A stretch of DNA of 64,000 bases from [Leptolyngbya] sp. JSC-1. GTDB lineage: Bacteria > Cyanobacteriota > Cyanobacteriia > Elainellales > Elainellaceae. Below are positions 17,511 to 24,520 of this stretch, piece by piece; positions within the stretch are counted from its first letter, which is position 1; every line of letters begins with the position of its first letter. The notes under the pieces are model-generated. The model saw only the letters and a list, made by a program, of their open reading frames with translations. It made no database searches and was not told the origin of the DNA. A program made the position numbers and the translations under genes. The stretch covers positions 99,731 to 163,730 of the forward strand of contig KL662191.1 of the NCBI GenBank assembly GCA_000733415.1, written 5' to 3'.

Positions 17511-18068
17511 ATGAATATTACAGAATTTTTTCAGCAAAGCGTTGGCAAATGGGTTTCGCAGCGCAGCAGTCACCATTTGCTCCAGAACCAGACCGAGAAC
17601 GCCAAATCAGATTTGATGGTCGAAGCCTTGGCGCAGGATGATCCGGCGGTGATGCAGCTCTGTCAGCAGTTGGGGGTCGATCCGGCTCAGGTACTGTGTA
17701 GCCTCAAGATGAACTGGAATGGCATTGTGGATCGCAACCCTAAACCTCAGGTTGGCTCTAGTCTGCTGGTGATTGTGCCCGATACGGCTGACTCGAATCA
17801 AGGCAAGCTGTTGCGGCAGGCTAGCAATTCGCCGAAACCGATGATGGGGCGCTACGAAATGGGTGACAATGAGGTGTTGACCCTCACCAGCGAAGCAGGC
17901 GATCTGTACGCGGAAGAACGGATCTGGTTCGCTAATCCCAACTTTCGGTTGCGGACTAGCGCCGTAAAGCGCAACGGCAACTATACCTCAGCGGCCTTTT
18001 GTTCGGAGATTCGTTTAGGTGGCGCAGCACCCGCAGCAAAACCAGCAGCGGCGGAAGCAGCAAATTAG
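17511..18068 (+). CDS. cpcS: Phycobiliprotein lyase CpcS/CpeS type
   Basis: Lipocalin-fold bilin lyase that attaches phycocyanobilin to the conserved Cys (Cys-82/84) of phycobiliprotein subunits. The family N-terminus MNITEFFQQSVGKWVSQRSSHH fixes the start at the ATG rather than an upstream in-frame codon. Other signatures are KSDLMVEAL, GRYEMGDNEVLTLTSE, EERIWFANPNFRLRTS and AAFCSEIRLG. The C-terminus has an Ala/Pro-rich tail (AAPAAKPAAAEAAN) beyond the barrel. It stands alone; phycobilisome structural genes are not in the window. Confidence 0.93.
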   Translation: MNITEFFQQSVGKWVSQRSSHHLLQNQTENAKSDLMVEALAQDDPAVMQLCQQLGVDPAQVLCSLKMNWNGIVDRNPKPQVGSSLLVIVPDTADSNQGKLLRQASNSPKPMMGRYEMGDNEVLTLTSEAGDLYAEERIWFANPNFRLRTSAVKRNGNYTSAAFCSEIRLGGAAPAAKPAAAEAAN

Positions 18069-18193
18069 CTCGCAAGTTACAATCCGTTTGGGAAAAACTC
18101 TGGGGAGTAGAGGCTTGGCATAACACCAGTTCTCGGTTTTAAGTTTTATTGGCAATAGCCTGCGCGGAGCGCGTAGTTTTGAGTTGCACAATT

Positions 18194-18217
18194 AAAAAGG
18201 GCAGGATTGACCTGCCC
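18194..18217 (-). terminator. Intrinsic terminator of gatB
   Basis: On the minus strand GGGCAGG-TCAAT-CCTGCCC is followed by TTTTT, 14 bases past the gatB stop codon. Confidence 0.92.
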
Positions 18218-18231
18218 AAGGATTTCCCCAA

Positions 18232-19728
18232 TTAACCATCCAGCTTTTTCTGGAGCAGTTGATTGGTCAGCTTCGGATCGGCCTTACCGCCGGTAGCTTT
18301 CATCACCTGACCGACAAAGAAACCCAGCAGGTTTTTCTTGCCACTGCGATATTTTTCTAGCTCATTCGGATTGGCGGCAATTACCTTGTCGATCTCGGCT
18401 TCGATCAGATTGGGATCCGAAATTTGAATTAGCCCCTTCTGCTCCACCAACTGTTTAGCCGAGCCGCCCTTGGTCAGCAGTTCCGGCAGAATATCTTTGC
18501 CGATTTTATTGCTGATGGTGTTGGCTTCGATCAGCTTGATCATTTCCGCCAGCGATTCGGGCTTGAGCGGAATTTCGCTGATACTAAGCTTCTCGTTGTT
18601 GAGGTAGGCGCTGATGTCGCCCATGATCCAGTTGGCAGCGGGTTTGGCACCGGCTCCGGCAGCTACCACGGCCTCAAAGTATTCCGCAATGGCACGATCG
18701 TCCGTCAGCACGCGAGCATCATAGGCCGATAAGCCCAGTTCTGATTCATAGCGATGCCGCTTTTGGGCTGGCAGTTCGGGCAGTTCCGCTTTCCAGGTGG
18801 CTAGCTGGTCGGGTGAGACTTCAATTGGTCCCAGGTCGGGTTCGGGAAAGTAGCGGTAATCGCTGGAGCCTTCTTTGACCCGCATGGTAAAGGTGCGCTG
18901 GGTCGCTTCATCCCAGAGGCGCGTTTCTTGCACAATCCGCTCGCCCGATTCAATCGCCTCGATTTGGCGCTCAATTTCGTAGTCGATTGCTTTTTGGATG
19001 GCGCTAAACGAGTTCATGTTTTTGATCTCGACCTTCGTGCCAAACTTGTCGGAACCCATCGGACGCACAGAAATATTTACATCACAGCGCAGCGAGCCTT
19101 CCTGCATGTTGCCATCACTCACGCCCAAATAGCGCATAATCCGGCGCAGCTCCTGGGCATATTCGGCTGCTTCCTGTCCCGACCGAATATCGGGTTCCGA
19201 GACAATTTCGACCAGCGGCACGCCCGCCCGGTTGTAGTCCACCAGAGAATAGGCCGATCCTGATAGCCGCTCGCTTCCGGCATGCACCAACTTGCCCGCA
19301 TCTTCTTCCATATGCAGACGGGTAATGCCGATCCGCTTCCGCACCGGATTGCCTTCGGCATCGACTAGCTCAATCTCTAGCCAGCCATGTTCGGCAATTG
19401 GCAGGTCATACTGGGAGATTTGGTAGTTCTTGGGTAGGTCGGGATAGAAATACTGCTTGCGATCAAATTTGCTGTAGGGCGCGATCTGACAATTCAAGGC
19501 CAAACCAGCCTTGACCGCGTATTCCAACACCTTTTCGTTCAGCACGGGCAGCGTTCCCGGTAGCCCCATACAAACCGGATCAATATTCGTGTTGGGATCG
19601 GATCCAAATTTGGTTGAACTACTGGAAAAAATCTTGGTTTCGGTACTGAGCTGACAGTGGGTCTCTAGACCAATAATGGCCTCGTACTCAGTCTTGGCAG
19701 CTTTTTTTGCTGGAGTTGCAGTAGTCAT
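18232..19728 (-). CDS. gatB: Asp/Glu-tRNA(Asn/Gln) amidotransferase subunit B
   Basis: Subunit B of the GatCAB complex, which converts Glu-tRNA(Gln) or Asp-tRNA(Asn) to the amide form. 498 residues, full length. N-terminal kinase-like domain motifs are IIGLETHCQLSTETKIFSS, KQYFYPDLPKNYQISQYD, DYNRAGVPLVEIVSEPD and MQEGSLRCDVNIS. The C-terminal YqeY-like helical tail ends in GGKADPKLTNQLL. The first 10 residues (TTATPAKKAAKTE) are a short extension. A strong terminator follows. gatA and gatC are not adjacent. Confidence 0.97.
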   Translation of the reverse strand: MTTATPAKKAAKTEYEAIIGLETHCQLSTETKIFSSSSTKFGSDPNTNIDPVCMGLPGTLPVLNEKVLEYAVKAGLALNCQIAPYSKFDRKQYFYPDLPKNYQISQYDLPIAEHGWLEIELVDAEGNPVRKRIGITRLHMEEDAGKLVHAGSERLSGSAYSLVDYNRAGVPLVEIVSEPDIRSGQEAAEYAQELRRIMRYLGVSDGNMQEGSLRCDVNISVRPMGSDKFGTKVEIKNMNSFSAIQKAIDYEIERQIEAIESGERIVQETRLWDEATQRTFTMRVKEGSSDYRYFPEPDLGPIEVSPDQLATWKAELPELPAQKRHRYESELGLSAYDARVLTDDRAIAEYFEAVVAAGAGAKPAANWIMGDISAYLNNEKLSISEIPLKPESLAEMIKLIEANTISNKIGKDILPELLTKGGSAKQLVEQKGLIQISDPNLIEAEIDKVIAANPNELEKYRSGKKNLLGFFVGQVMKATGGKADPKLTNQLLQKKLDG

Positions 19729-19799
19729 GGAATCTTGCGGATAAGCGTTGATCGAATCGCGTGATCAATATGGAATGGCTTTATTGTAGCGGCTTATCC

Positions 19800-19846
19800 G
19801 GGCCAGTGATCGGGCCAGTGCCGGGCCAGTGATCGGACCGGTGAAC
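19800..19846. repeat. 12-bp tandem repeat upstream of gatB
   Basis: GGGCCAGTGATC, GGGCCAGTGCC, GGGCCAGTGATC, GGACCGGTGAAC: four imperfect units about 70 bases upstream of the gatB start. The rest of the 450-base spacer to rpsU holds only the long hairpin listed separately. Confidence 0.85.
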
Positions 19847-20049
19847 AGGGTAACCATCTCTGAGAAGGGTAACAGCTCGACTCACCACAGCCCAGAGCAG
19901 CAGATTTCCGGACAGCGAGATGGATCAGCCACCGCTATTGCAGGGTGGGCAAATTCTTCATCCGGTCTTAAGAGCCTATTCGAAATTCCCAAAGGGGGTT
20001 TGAAATTCAAAAACTCTGACGAGTTTTCGCATAGGTAGAAAATACGCTA

Positions 20050-20105
20050 ATAAGGTGCGGTTGCAAGATGGACTGACCGACTGCGCCATCTAACCTGCAC
20101 CTTAT
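20050..20105. other. Long imperfect hairpin downstream of rpsU
   Basis: ATAAGGTGCGGTTGCAAGATGG pairs with CCATCTAACCTGCACCTTAT (19 pairs, with a bulged A and a 3-nt bulge) around a 14-nt loop. It is positioned about 75 bases past the rpsU stop and followed on the minus side by TATT-type sequence. It may terminate or stabilise the rbp-rpsU transcript. Confidence 0.6.
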
Positions 20106-20180
20106 CAAAAACTATGAACAATACTGCGCCAAAGGAACAATACGACGCGAAAGCTAATTAGAGACCAGACTCAAATTCCC

Positions 20181-20369
20181 TTATGCCTTGGAGCGAAAGC
20201 GGCGCTTCTTCCGTCTTGCCAGTGCTTTGCGTTTTTCCTTTTCTAACGGCGTCTCAAAATGTCGATTCTTCTTCATGTCAGCAAAAATATCTGCCTTGGA
20301 CACCTGACGCTTAAAGCGGCGTAGGGCCGACTCGATCCCTTCGTTCTCTCCCAAAATGACTTGAGCCAT
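20181..20369 (-). CDS. rpsU: 30S ribosomal protein S21
   Basis: Small basic ribosomal protein of 62 residues starting MAQVILGENEGIESALRRFK and ending in the Lys/Arg-rich tail RKKRRFRSKA. The start is fixed by the family N-terminus; an upstream in-frame codon would add five non-homologous residues. It lies about 150 bases downstream of an RRM protein gene on the same strand. That order is conserved in cyanobacteria, where rbpA1 and rpsU are known to be co-transcribed. Confidence 0.96.
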   Translation of the reverse strand: MAQVILGENEGIESALRRFKRQVSKADIFADMKKNRHFETPLEKEKRKALARRKKRRFRSKA

Positions 20370-20518
20370 GCAGAAATTCCTCATTCATAAACAGCAGCAA
20401 AAATCTAAAGCCTAAAGGAGCTTCCAACAGAGCAAGGCAGTTCCCTGATCTGCTGAAAGCTCCGAATATCTTGATTAGCCTAATGTCGGCCTAAGCTCAA
20501 TAGTGGCTGTAACAGCAA

Positions 20519-20821
20519 CTAGTAGCGACGGTCGTTCCGTCTGCGGTTGTTGCCAAAGCTACCGCCTGCCGGACGCTCTTCGCGAGGCTTAGCTTTATTG
20601 ACCTTCAGGTCGCGCCCCATCCACTCTGCACCGTCAAGCGCATCAATAGCAGCTTGTTCTTCCGCATCCGATGACATCTCGACAAATCCAAAGCCGCGCA
20701 TCCGGCCAGTTTCACGATCAGTTGGCAACTGCACCCGCGTTACGGTGCCGTACTCTGAGAAGACCGTATTAATATCTTCTTCAGTGACCTGATAAGACAG
20801 GTTTCCAACGTAGATTGACAT
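20519..20821 (-). CDS. rbpA: Cyanobacterial RRM RNA-binding protein (Rbp)
   Basis: Single RNA-recognition-motif protein of 100 residues. RNP2 is IYVGNL at residues 3-8 and RNP1 is RGFGFVEM at about 42-49. A short Gly/Arg/Asn-rich tail follows (GGSFGNNRRRNDRRY), as in cold-regulated Rbp proteins of cyanobacteria. Start chosen at MSIYVGN; an ATG four codons upstream is in frame. A strong sigma-70-type promoter lies 28 bases upstream. Likely acts in RNA handling, in cold response or as thylakoid-targeted mRNA binder, by family knowledge. Which numbered Rbp paralogue it is cannot be told here. Confidence 0.92.
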   Translation of the reverse strand: MSIYVGNLSYQVTEEDINTVFSEYGTVTRVQLPTDRETGRMRGFGFVEMSSDAEEQAAIDALDGAEWMGRDLKVNKAKPREERPAGGSFGNNRRRNDRRY

Positions 20822-20848
20822 AAACCGCTCCATGTAACAGTACAGAGA

Positions 20849-20876
20849 ATTAAATAGTCGGAGCGTTGATTGTCAA
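20849..20876 (-). promoter_or_regulatory. Sigma-70-type promoter of rbp-rpsU
   Basis: On the minus strand, perfect -35 TTGACA, 16-bp spacer, -10 TTTAAT. It predicts a 5' leader of only about 20 bases before the rbp ATG. Confidence 0.7.
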
Positions 20877-20977
20877 CCTTGTACAAATGCAACTTAGCAC
20901 CGAATATGGCATCTCGACCTTCATCCTAGCTTGAAATGAAGGGTTTGAGATCAAGAATATTGACTACACCTGCCCGT

Positions 20978-21017
20978 AGCAATTAGCAGAAGCAATTAGC
21001 AGTAACAATTAACAGTA
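20978..21017. repeat. About 13-bp tandem repeat (GCAATTAGCAG)
   Basis: GCAATTAGCAGAA, GCAATTAGCAGTA, ACAATTAACAGTA in the 400-base divergent spacer between rbp and ccmP. The remainder of the spacer holds the rbp promoter and an A+T-rich patch near 21055-21085, where a ccmP promoter could lie (AGATAATAG). Confidence 0.8.
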
Positions 21018-21228
21018 GAGCGGCAGGTGCTTTCCCCAAACCCGAGACAGAAATTTTTAAAGGTTGTTTACAATTCAGAGATAATAGAACTCAATGCAAG
21101 GTCGTCATCGAAGGCAGCCAATGATTGCAGCTAATCCTGGCAATTAGTGAATTTAATTGAGCGAGTCAGCGCAGTTTATGCCGAGATCGACGATGGTGCA
21201 GGTTGACGTTGGGGTTTGATGACATACC

Positions 21229-21870
21229 TTGGGTATTGATCTTCGCAGTTACGTATATCTGGACAGCTTGCAGCCGCAGCACGCTGCCTATTTGGGAACG
21301 CAAGCACTGGGCTTTTTGCCATTGCCGGGTGACTCTTCGCTGTGGGTTGAGATTTCCCCTGGGATCGAAATCAACCGCCTGATGGACACTGCCCTCAAGG
21401 CTGCTGTGGTGCGTCCGGGGGTGCTGGTGATCGAGCGCTTGTATGGGTTGCTGGAGGTGCATTCGAGCCGGCAGAGCGACACCCAGGCCGCAGGGCAAGC
21501 CGTATTAGAGGCCATAGGAGCCGATCGCCGCGATTGTCTGAAGCCGCGCATTATTTCTAGCCAAATTATTCGCAATATTGACGCTCACCACACCCAGTTG
21601 ATCAACCGCACCCGCAAAGGCAATATGTTGCTAGCAGGGCAAACGCTGTATGTGTTGGAAGTGGAACCCGCCGCTTATGCCGCCCTTGCTGCTAACGAAG
21701 CCGAAAAAGCCGCATTGATCAATATTCTGCATATTTCTGCGGTGGGCAGCTTTGGGCGACTCTACCTGGGTGGGCAAGAGCGAGACATCATTGCTGGCTC
21801 CCGTGCGGCGGTGGCAGCCATCGAAAATGTGGCCGGTCGGGCCGAACGGGCCGGCGGCAGGAACGAGTAG
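21229..21870 (+). CDS. ccmP: Carboxysome shell protein CcmP (tandem BMC)
   Basis: 213 residues, the length of characterised CcmP, a BMC-T pseudohexamer of the beta-carboxysome shell that stacks in two layers around a large gated pore. The N-terminus MGIDLRSYVYLDSLQPQHA matches the family exactly and is reached only from a TTG start; a TGA lies two codons upstream. The pore-gate pair Glu-Arg is present at residues 69-70 (VIERLYG). The second BMC domain contains LLAGQTLYVLEVEPAAYAAL and GRLYLGGQERDIIAGSRAA. As in other cyanobacteria it is not beside the main ccmKLMNO cluster. Confidence 0.95.
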   Translation: MGIDLRSYVYLDSLQPQHAAYLGTQALGFLPLPGDSSLWVEISPGIEINRLMDTALKAAVVRPGVLVIERLYGLLEVHSSRQSDTQAAGQAVLEAIGADRRDCLKPRIISSQIIRNIDAHHTQLINRTRKGNMLLAGQTLYVLEVEPAAYAALAANEAEKAALINILHISAVGSFGRLYLGGQERDIIAGSRAAVAAIENVAGRAERAGGRNE

Positions 21871-21920
21871 CTGGGACTGTGAGATTGATGTTGGAGGCAC
21901 AGCGAAGGAAGGCAATCGAG

Positions 21921-22772
21921 ATGGCAAACGGAGAGCATCTGGCAGTCCTGCACTGGAGCGCCATCGATTGGGGTAAGTGGCGTTCCCACTATCCGCAGGT
22001 GGAACCCGACCTCAGCCAAGCCGACTTTCGCGGCAGAGATCTGAGCGGCATGAACCTGAGTGGAGCTAACCTGTATCGCGCTTATTTGTCCAGCGCCAAC
22101 CTGACGGCCACCATCCTCAGGCAGGCCACCCTCACCAGAGCCAATCTGTTTGAGGCGAACCTCACCGCCGCCGATCTGACCGAAGCCGAGCTAGTTGATG
22201 CCAATTTGATTGGAGCCACGCTGACCGGAGCCGACCTGCAAGGAGCCAACCTGCGCACTACCGACCTGCGCGAAGCCCTCCTAGTCCATGCCAACCTCAA
22301 CCATGCCGACTTGATTGGAGCCGATCTGCGCTCTGCGATTTTGCGCGATGCGGATCTGGGAGACGCCAATCTAATGAAGGCCGACCTCAGCCGCGCCAAC
22401 CTAAATGCCGCTAACTGCTGCAACGCTAACCTCAGCCGCGCCAATTTAGTCAAGGCCGAACTGATCGCCGCCCACCTGATCAAGGCCAGCCTCTACCGCA
22501 CGATTTTTGCCGAAGCTCACCTGACCAGGGCTTTTTTGATCGGTGCCACCCTCGTAGAAGCCATCTTTGAGCACGCTGACCTCAGCTGGGCCAACCTCAG
22601 CCGCGCCAACCTCAGCCATGCCTGTCTGCATGCCGCCAACCTGCGGGGAGCCAACCTCAGCCGCGCCAACCTCAAAAACGCCGATCTCTCCTACGCCAAC
22701 CTGCACGGAGCCAACCTCTTCAAAGCCGACTTGACCGGAGCCAACTTAGACGGGGCGGTGATGCCGGAGTGA
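21921..22772 (+). CDS. Pentapeptide-repeat protein
   Basis: 283 residues made almost wholly of A(N/D)Lxx pentapeptides (for example SGANLYRAYLSSANL) forming a right-handed quadrilateral beta-helix from about residue 35 to the end. The N-terminus MANGEHLAVLHWSAIDWGKWR is the recurrent cyanobacterial EHL...W..WR cap motif, which fixes the ATG start; an in-frame GTG 14 codons earlier is less likely. AAGGAAGG precedes it. The function is unknown; such proteins may be structural or DNA-mimic-like. It follows ccmP by 50 bases and may be co-transcribed. Confidence 0.92.
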   Translation: MANGEHLAVLHWSAIDWGKWRSHYPQVEPDLSQADFRGRDLSGMNLSGANLYRAYLSSANLTATILRQATLTRANLFEANLTAADLTEAELVDANLIGATLTGADLQGANLRTTDLREALLVHANLNHADLIGADLRSAILRDADLGDANLMKADLSRANLNAANCCNANLSRANLVKAELIAAHLIKASLYRTIFAEAHLTRAFLIGATLVEAIFEHADLSWANLSRANLSHACLHAANLRGANLSRANLKNADLSYANLHGANLFKADLTGANLDGAVMPE

Positions 22773-22860
22773 GATATCTCTCCGTTGGCGGGCAGGTTTT
22801 CCGATCCCCGTGGTTTTTGATTTGCGCTAGCGTAGGGGAGAAGAGCTTTAATTCTATGGA

Positions 22861-24258
22861 GTGCCTGTGTTGCCCCTCAAGCAGTCCGTTCTCTGGAGCA
22901 GTTTAACGATTCTGGCGTTGTTGCCCCTCGGTTCCTGTGCCAATACGCCTTGGGCCGCTCAGTTAGAGCAGGCGCTATCTGCCGATCCCCGCTTGCAGGC
23001 GAGTACGGTAGAAGCTAGCCCGGAACCAACAGCCTCGCCAGCAGGGGTACAGTTGCCAACGAACTTTCCAGCCGAGATTCCTCGCTATCCGAACGCCGAA
23101 CTGGTGGCGGTTGGCGGCGCAAGCTCGTCCGAGGATGTCGTCGTGGGAGCCAATCAGTCAACCGAAACCCGCTGGCAAACTTCAGACGATGCAGCTCAAG
23201 TGCGGCAGTTTTATCAGGAGAAATTCCAGGCTGAGGGATGGCAGCTCGCGGCTGACACGGCTGAGAGTAGCGATCAGCCCATTGCAGCAACACGCGACGG
23301 CTTGAAGGTGCAAATTGCCACAGTCGCTTCAGGTGGCCCTTCAGCCAGTACTTCCGACAACTCTTCCGGCAATACCGAATTCACCATTGAGTATCAGTTT
23401 GGGGAGGTCACAGTGGGTTCGATTCCTAGCCCCAGCGAGGCAGAAACCACTGCAGACGGCGAACTGCCCCAGCCCGGAGACCCAAACTTCATTGGGCCAG
23501 TTTTGCCGGGAGAAATAGCGTCGGAGCCAAGCGCCTCACCTGCGCCTAGCAATGGTAGCTTTTCCGACCTGAGCCAAGCACCTGCCGAACTCCAGCCCTA
23601 CATCACCGATTTAGCCAAACTGGGTGCATTTTCTAAAGCTAGCGGTGAGTTCAAGCCGAATGCAGAAATTTCCCGACGCGAGTATGCCCGCTGGTTAGTC
23701 ACCGCCAATAACCTGATCTATGCTAATCAGCCCGCTCGCAAAATTCGCTTAGCCGCCGCAACCGATCAGCCCGCCTTCCAGGATATGCCCACCTCAGATC
23801 CGGATTTTGCCGTGATTCAGGGATTAGCCAACGCTGGCGTCATTCCCAGTCCGCTGACGGGCGATACCTCCAACACCACCTTCCGGCCCGATGCGCCTCT
23901 GACTCGCGAAGACCTGATTCTATGGAAGGTACCGGTCGATACTCGCCAAGCGCTACCCAGCGCTGCGATTGACACGGTTCAACAAGCCTGGGGCTTTCAG
24001 GATTCGGCCAAAATTGATCCCAAGGCGATGCGAGCCGTACTGGCCGACCACCAGAATGGTGACTTGTCGAACATCCGGCGTGCCTTTGGCTACACGACCC
24101 TATTCCAGCCCAAAAAAACCGTCAGTCGAGCCGAGGCAGCAGCAGTGCTGTGGCAGTTTGGCACCCAGGGCAGCCATTTGTCGGCAAAGGATGCGCTCCA
24201 GGCAAATCAACCAGCAGCCCAACCATCAACAGAATCAGCGACTCAGTCAGCCCAATGA
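22861..24258 (+). CDS. SLH-domain lipoprotein
   Basis: 465-residue exported protein. Signal peptide with lipobox LLPLGSC (Cys about 26), a Ser/Pro/Thr-rich linker, then an N-terminal domain with repeats of LPTNFPAEIPRYPNAELVAV and a QVRQFYQEKFQAEGW helix, seen in other cyanobacterial surface lipoproteins. The C-terminal half has S-layer-homology-like stretches (ISRREYARWLVTANN; FRPDAPLTREDLILW; KKTVSRAEAAAVLWQF), which bind pyruvylated cell-wall polymers or peptidoglycan. The start is GTG. The gene's last bases abut an IS5 remnant on the other strand; the Gln/Ala/Ser-rich tail is low complexity. Confidence 0.85.
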   Translation: MPVLPLKQSVLWSSLTILALLPLGSCANTPWAAQLEQALSADPRLQASTVEASPEPTASPAGVQLPTNFPAEIPRYPNAELVAVGGASSSEDVVVGANQSTETRWQTSDDAAQVRQFYQEKFQAEGWQLAADTAESSDQPIAATRDGLKVQIATVASGGPSASTSDNSSGNTEFTIEYQFGEVTVGSIPSPSEAETTADGELPQPGDPNFIGPVLPGEIASEPSASPAPSNGSFSDLSQAPAELQPYITDLAKLGAFSKASGEFKPNAEISRREYARWLVTANNLIYANQPARKIRLAAATDQPAFQDMPTSDPDFAVIQGLANAGVIPSPLTGDTSNTTFRPDAPLTREDLILWKVPVDTRQALPSAAIDTVQQAWGFQDSAKIDPKAMRAVLADHQNGDLSNIRRAFGYTTLFQPKKTVSRAEAAAVLWQFGTQGSHLSAKDALQANQPAAQPSTESATQSAQ

Positions 24259-24286
24259 AACGTGGCTGACAGGTCAAAGCGTGTGA

Positions 24287-24467
24287 TCAATTCAGCCAGA
24301 TGACGGCAGAGCCAGATGACGGCAGTCGCCATGTAAGTAGCACAGAGAAACGTCTCCGCTCGCTTGTCGTCGCCTGTCGCAATTGCGCGATACTGTTTGA
24401 GCTTAGCAAAGCAATTTTCAATCAGATGTCGGGCTTTATACAACTGCTTGCCAAAGTACGCAGGGTC
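24287..24467 (-). pseudogene. C-terminal remnant of an IS5-family transposase
   Basis: The minus strand reads DPAYFGKQLYKARHLIENCF, AKLKQYRAIATGDDKRAET and FLCATYMATAVIWL. This is the C-terminal end of the IS5/IS427-type DDE transposase, including the catalytic Glu region (HLIENCFAKLKQYR). Everything upstream is missing, and the purine-rich sequence before it (GWGMGEMGED) is not transposase. A 16-bp tandem duplication inside the end shifts the frame, so translation runs on to 24243. With a single copy the reading would be AVIWLN-stop, the normal family end. No intact IS copy is in the window. Confidence 0.85.
24294..24325. repeat. 16-bp perfect tandem duplication in IS5 remnant
   Basis: AGCCAGATGACGGCAG twice, head to tail. 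Because 16 is not a multiple of three it shifts the transposase frame and removes its stop codon. Confidence 0.95.
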
Positions 24468-24520
24468 GTCCTCCCCCATCTCCCCCATCCCCCACCCCTC
24501 TGACACGCTATCGTAGAACC

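Noticed and set aside
22082..22706. Long antisense frames across the pentapeptide gene
   Set aside because: Arise from the repetitive GCC-AAC/CTG codon pattern; no independent motif.
24468..24506. MSEGWGMGEMG as the start of a transposase gene
   Set aside because: It is a purine-rich spacer in frame by chance; transposase similarity begins only after it.
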